Of a stretch of DNA of 64,000 bases, positions 61,751 through 64,000 are shown one piece after another; the first letter of the stretch is position 1; each line of letters opens with the position of its first letter. The stretch comes from Sedimentimonas flavescens (lineage in GTDB: Bacteria > Pseudomonadota > Alphaproteobacteria > Rhodobacterales > Rhodobacteraceae), in assembly GCF_019264375.1 (NCBI RefSeq), contig NZ_JAHVAI010000008.1, positions 62,001 to 126,000 of the forward strand, in the 5' to 3' direction. A model generated the notes under the pieces. That model saw only the letters and a list, made by a program, of their open reading frames with translations, was not told where the DNA came from and did not search any database. Made by a program: the position numbers and the translations under genes.

Positions 61751-64000
61751 CTAGCGCAGCACCCCTTCAACTAGGACGACATAGCCCCAGCCCTGCGTCG
61801 CGACCCTGGGACAGGGCTGAGCTCGGTCGTCGGGCTTTGGCTCGTAGCGGATCACTGCACTGACTTTCAGATCAGTGACGGCGCCTCCCTGCCCGACTGC
61901 CTTGGACAGCACCCCGATCTGGCGACGGCCCTCCGTTTCCGACTGGTGCATCAGCGCCTTCCCGGCCCATCGGTCCGGCGCCTCAATCAGGATCGGATCA
62001 CCGACCGCCACGAATGTCTCGATATAGGTCTGGATGCGCCCGGGATCCGCATTGGAGTGTGACCGGTTCATCGACCAGCTGATGAAAACCTCCTTCGGTG
62101 TTCCGGTCAGTATGCGGCCACCGTCCTGCGCGCCCGTAAACTTCTTGATCGTCTTTCCCGCCCAAGAATACTCGCGATCTCCCAGATGGAACACCAGCCG
62201 GGACTTCGCGCGGGTCAGCGCCACGTAGAGCAGCCGCGCTTCTTCCGCCGCATCCGCCTCGATCTCTGCGCTCCTGTCGCCGAAGGACATGCGGGACGGC
62301 AGCACCACGACGTTGTCGTATTCCAGTCCCTTTACCTTGTGGATCGTGGAGACGAGGATCTCGCCCTCGGGGCGCGTGGCACCGAGGAGGCGCTGCAGCT
62401 CGTCGCTGCGCAGATCCTTCAGGAATTCGACCAGCGTCGAGAGATAGGGAAAGACGGTCTCCTGTGCGCAGAGGTCCCACAGTACGGAGAGATCCGGGGC
62501 CATCCGGCCTCCGGCACGGGTTTCGGGAATGTCCGTCTCCGCGTGGAAGGCCTCCAGCAGGCGCGCCCGCAGCGGATCGGTTAGGGCCTGGTCCTGTTGT
62601 GCGATCTCGCGTTCGAGCAGATCCAGCCAGAGGGCCACATGGCGGAGCGAGCGGATCGCGATGTTGTCGCTGCTCTGCACAGTGACGACGGGGAAAACGC
62701 CGGAGAGGGCCCGGTGGACACTGGCCACCTCGTCGTTGGAACGGCACAGGACCGCGAGGGATCCCGGGTTCTCCGACAGGAGCCGCCGGCTGGCGGCGCG
62801 GACCTCTTCCAGCGTCCGCTCCCAGCTCCAACCCCGCGCATCGATACGCTCCACCGTCCCCAATGGCGCCCCGTCTACGGCGCGCAGCCGGTCGGTCTTG
62901 AGCCGCCGCGAAAGGGTCCGACGGCCGAAGAAGCCGTTGATCATCTCCTGGCTCTTCTCAACGATCTCCGGGCTGGAGCGGAAGTTGACGCCCAGTGTCA
63001 GCTCGGACAGGTCCGCGCCGCCGAAATCCGCCCGGAAGCGACCGAAGTAATGATCGGCGAACACGCCTCCGGCTTCCACCGCCGGGCGCCCCCAACCCAC
63101 ACGGACCGGCTTGCGGTTCCAGCGCAGGATGTCCTGATCGTCATCCCCGATCGCCATGACCCCGGCCCGGTCCCCACTCCCCGCATGCAGTGCATGGATG
63201 ATCTCGTAGACCTCCTCGTTGACGTCCTGGAACTCGTCAACCAGAAGCGCCCGGCACTCGCCGGCCACGCTGGCCCTGAAGGCCGCATCCCGTGTCATCC
63301 TTCGGGCGAAGGTCGGCAGGAGCTCTTCGGGCTCGGACGGGGCCGTGTCCCCCAGATGGCGCATCGCGAGACCGTGGAAGGTATGAACCCGGACGCGGGA
63401 CGCATAGGCCGCGTAGCCGAGCGAACGGAACAGGTCCCGAACCCGCTTGCGGATCTCGAAGACCACGGCACGGTTGAAGGCTAGCACCATGATCTCGGAC
63501 GGTTTGACATGCTGCTCGCGGATAAGATGGACGATCCGGCCCACGAGAACCGAGGTCTTGCCCGCGCCCGGTCCCGCATTCACCAGCAGGTGGCGGTCAA
63601 AAGGGTGCTGCATCGCCGCCCATTGCGCCGGTTCCGGTGAGGTCCGGTAGAAATCGAAGAACTCCGACGCACGGGTCGCCCGGAGCTGGTCGCGCTTCTC
63701 GGCGAAGATCCCGGTCTCGTCCTCGATCTCGCCCAGTTGCTCGTCGACGAAGCCCTTGAGCGCATCCACGTCGGTGCAGGCAAAGTAGCCCGGCACGAAC
63801 CGGTCCCGCGCGTCTTCGGGTAGGTTGGCATGGACCTCCATGCCGAAGATCCGCGTCTCGGCGAAGCGGTTGACGCTGTCGAGCTCCTCGACCAGATCGG
63901 GGTATTGCCCCAACCCCGGCACGCGCCCTTGCGGCTGCAGCACGTAGGACGGCGGCAACAGGTCGGGCGAGGTGCTCACGAGCCCGAGCGAGGACAGCAG
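61751..64000 (-). CDS. UvrD/Rep-type superfamily 1 helicase, 5' end beyond window
   Basis: At least 749 codons; the frame stays open through the window edge upstream of the GTG at 63979, so the true start may lie outside. SF1 motifs in order: NAGPGAGKTSVLVGRIV (I), VHTFHGLAMRHL (Ic), ALLVDEFQDVNEEVYEIIHAL (II), GDDDQDILRWN (III), VNFRSSPEIVEKSQ (IV), EGEILVSTIHKVKGLEYDNVVVLPS (V), EARLLYVALTRAKSRLVFHLG (VI). An extra N-terminal part precedes the helicase, and a C-terminal extension (KVSAVIRYEPKPDDRAQPCP) follows. Probably a 3'-5' DNA helicase of the accessory element. Confidence 0.92.
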   Translation of the reverse strand: MLSSLGLVSTSPDLLPPSYVLQPQGRVPGLGQYPDLVEELDSVNRFAETRIFGMEVHANLPEDARDRFVPGYFACTDVDALKGFVDEQLGEIEDETGIFAEKRDQLRATRASEFFDFYRTSPEPAQWAAMQHPFDRHLLVNAGPGAGKTSVLVGRIVHLIREQHVKPSEIMVLAFNRAVVFEIRKRVRDLFRSLGYAAYASRVRVHTFHGLAMRHLGDTAPSEPEELLPTFARRMTRDAAFRASVAGECRALLVDEFQDVNEEVYEIIHALHAGSGDRAGVMAIGDDDQDILRWNRKPVRVGWGRPAVEAGGVFADHYFGRFRADFGGADLSELTLGVNFRSSPEIVEKSQEMINGFFGRRTLSRRLKTDRLRAVDGAPLGTVERIDARGWSWERTLEEVRAASRRLLSENPGSLAVLCRSNDEVASVHRALSGVFPVVTVQSSDNIAIRSLRHVALWLDLLEREIAQQDQALTDPLRARLLEAFHAETDIPETRAGGRMAPDLSVLWDLCAQETVFPYLSTLVEFLKDLRSDELQRLLGATRPEGEILVSTIHKVKGLEYDNVVVLPSRMSFGDRSAEIEADAAEEARLLYVALTRAKSRLVFHLGDREYSWAGKTIKKFTGAQDGGRILTGTPKEVFISWSMNRSHSNADPGRIQTYIETFVAVGDPILIEAPDRWAGKALMHQSETEGRRQIGVLSKAVGQGGAVTDLKVSAVIRYEPKPDDRAQPCPRVATQGWGYVVLVEGVLR

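Noticed and set aside
1-64000. CRISPR array, rRNA operon, prophage structural genes or T6SS genes
   Set aside because: Looked for; no spaced repeats, rRNA sequence, capsid, tail or secretion components were found. The kinase-FHA-PP2C triad alone is not evidence of a T6SS.

Overview
The window is GC-rich DNA from an alphaproteobacterium, most likely the Rhodobacterales (Rhodobacteraceae/Paracoccaceae). Evidence: the aroA-cmk-(...)-rpsA-ihfB and miaB-phoH-ybeY-corC-lnt-metK gene orders, a SAM/SAH riboswitch (a class known essentially from Rhodobacterales) in front of metK, an acuR-acuI pair, and codon use dominated by GC-ending codons. I cannot name the genus from sequence alone.

Layout. 1-2.6 kb (+): the end of a zinc-binding protein gene (znuA), a degenerate DgoK-like gene and galM. 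2.6-4.2 kb (-): a membrane LuxR-type regulator and two secreted PepSY-like proteins with poly-aspartate tails. 4.4-22.6 kb, mostly (-): housekeeping block trpB, trpF, lapA-like, ihfB, rpsA, two less conserved genes, cmk, aroA, trmB, a small DMT/YdcZ-type protein, queF, metK with its riboswitch, lnt, corC, ybeY, phoH, miaB and tRNA-Gly(TCC). 22.8-27.6 kb: an inner-membrane sulfatase/phosphoglycerol-transferase-like protein with a CBM60-like tail, convergent with ppsA.

27.9-37.0 kb (+): the most unusual part, an apparent single transcription unit of eight main genes encoding a Ser/Thr kinase, an FHA protein, a PP2C phosphatase, a P-loop GTPase, a dynamin-like large GTPase, a second small GTPase, a roadblock-like small protein and an unknown protein. 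The genes overlap or lie very close, so they probably form one phospho-signalling plus GTPase machine. I know of no described system with this composition.

37.0-39.3 kb: acuR-acuI-AhpD-like (acrylate / acryloyl-CoA handling) with a visible operator inside the promoter. 39.3-48.4 kb: two divergent operons for amino-sugar (GlcNAc/MurNAc) recovery: murQ plus a CUT1 ABC importer on (-), and a BadF-type kinase, GntR regulator, SIS-domain deaminase/isomerase and nagA on (+), sharing a short intergenic region with matched inverted repeats.

48.4-64 kb: accessory, mosaic DNA. It holds an IS5-family element, two broken IS3 fragments, two broken AraC-family paralogues, two 21-bp direct repeats carrying the 3' end of initiator tRNA (att-like), AT-rich genes (a polytopic membrane protein and a large secreted protein), a metallophosphoesterase gene pair, a truncated SbcD/YhaO-like gene, and then a GC-rich minus-strand block with a second, divergent metK, two unrecognised genes, a frameshifted DUF3293 gene and a UvrD-type helicase that runs off the window. 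This looks like the edge of one or more integrated elements.
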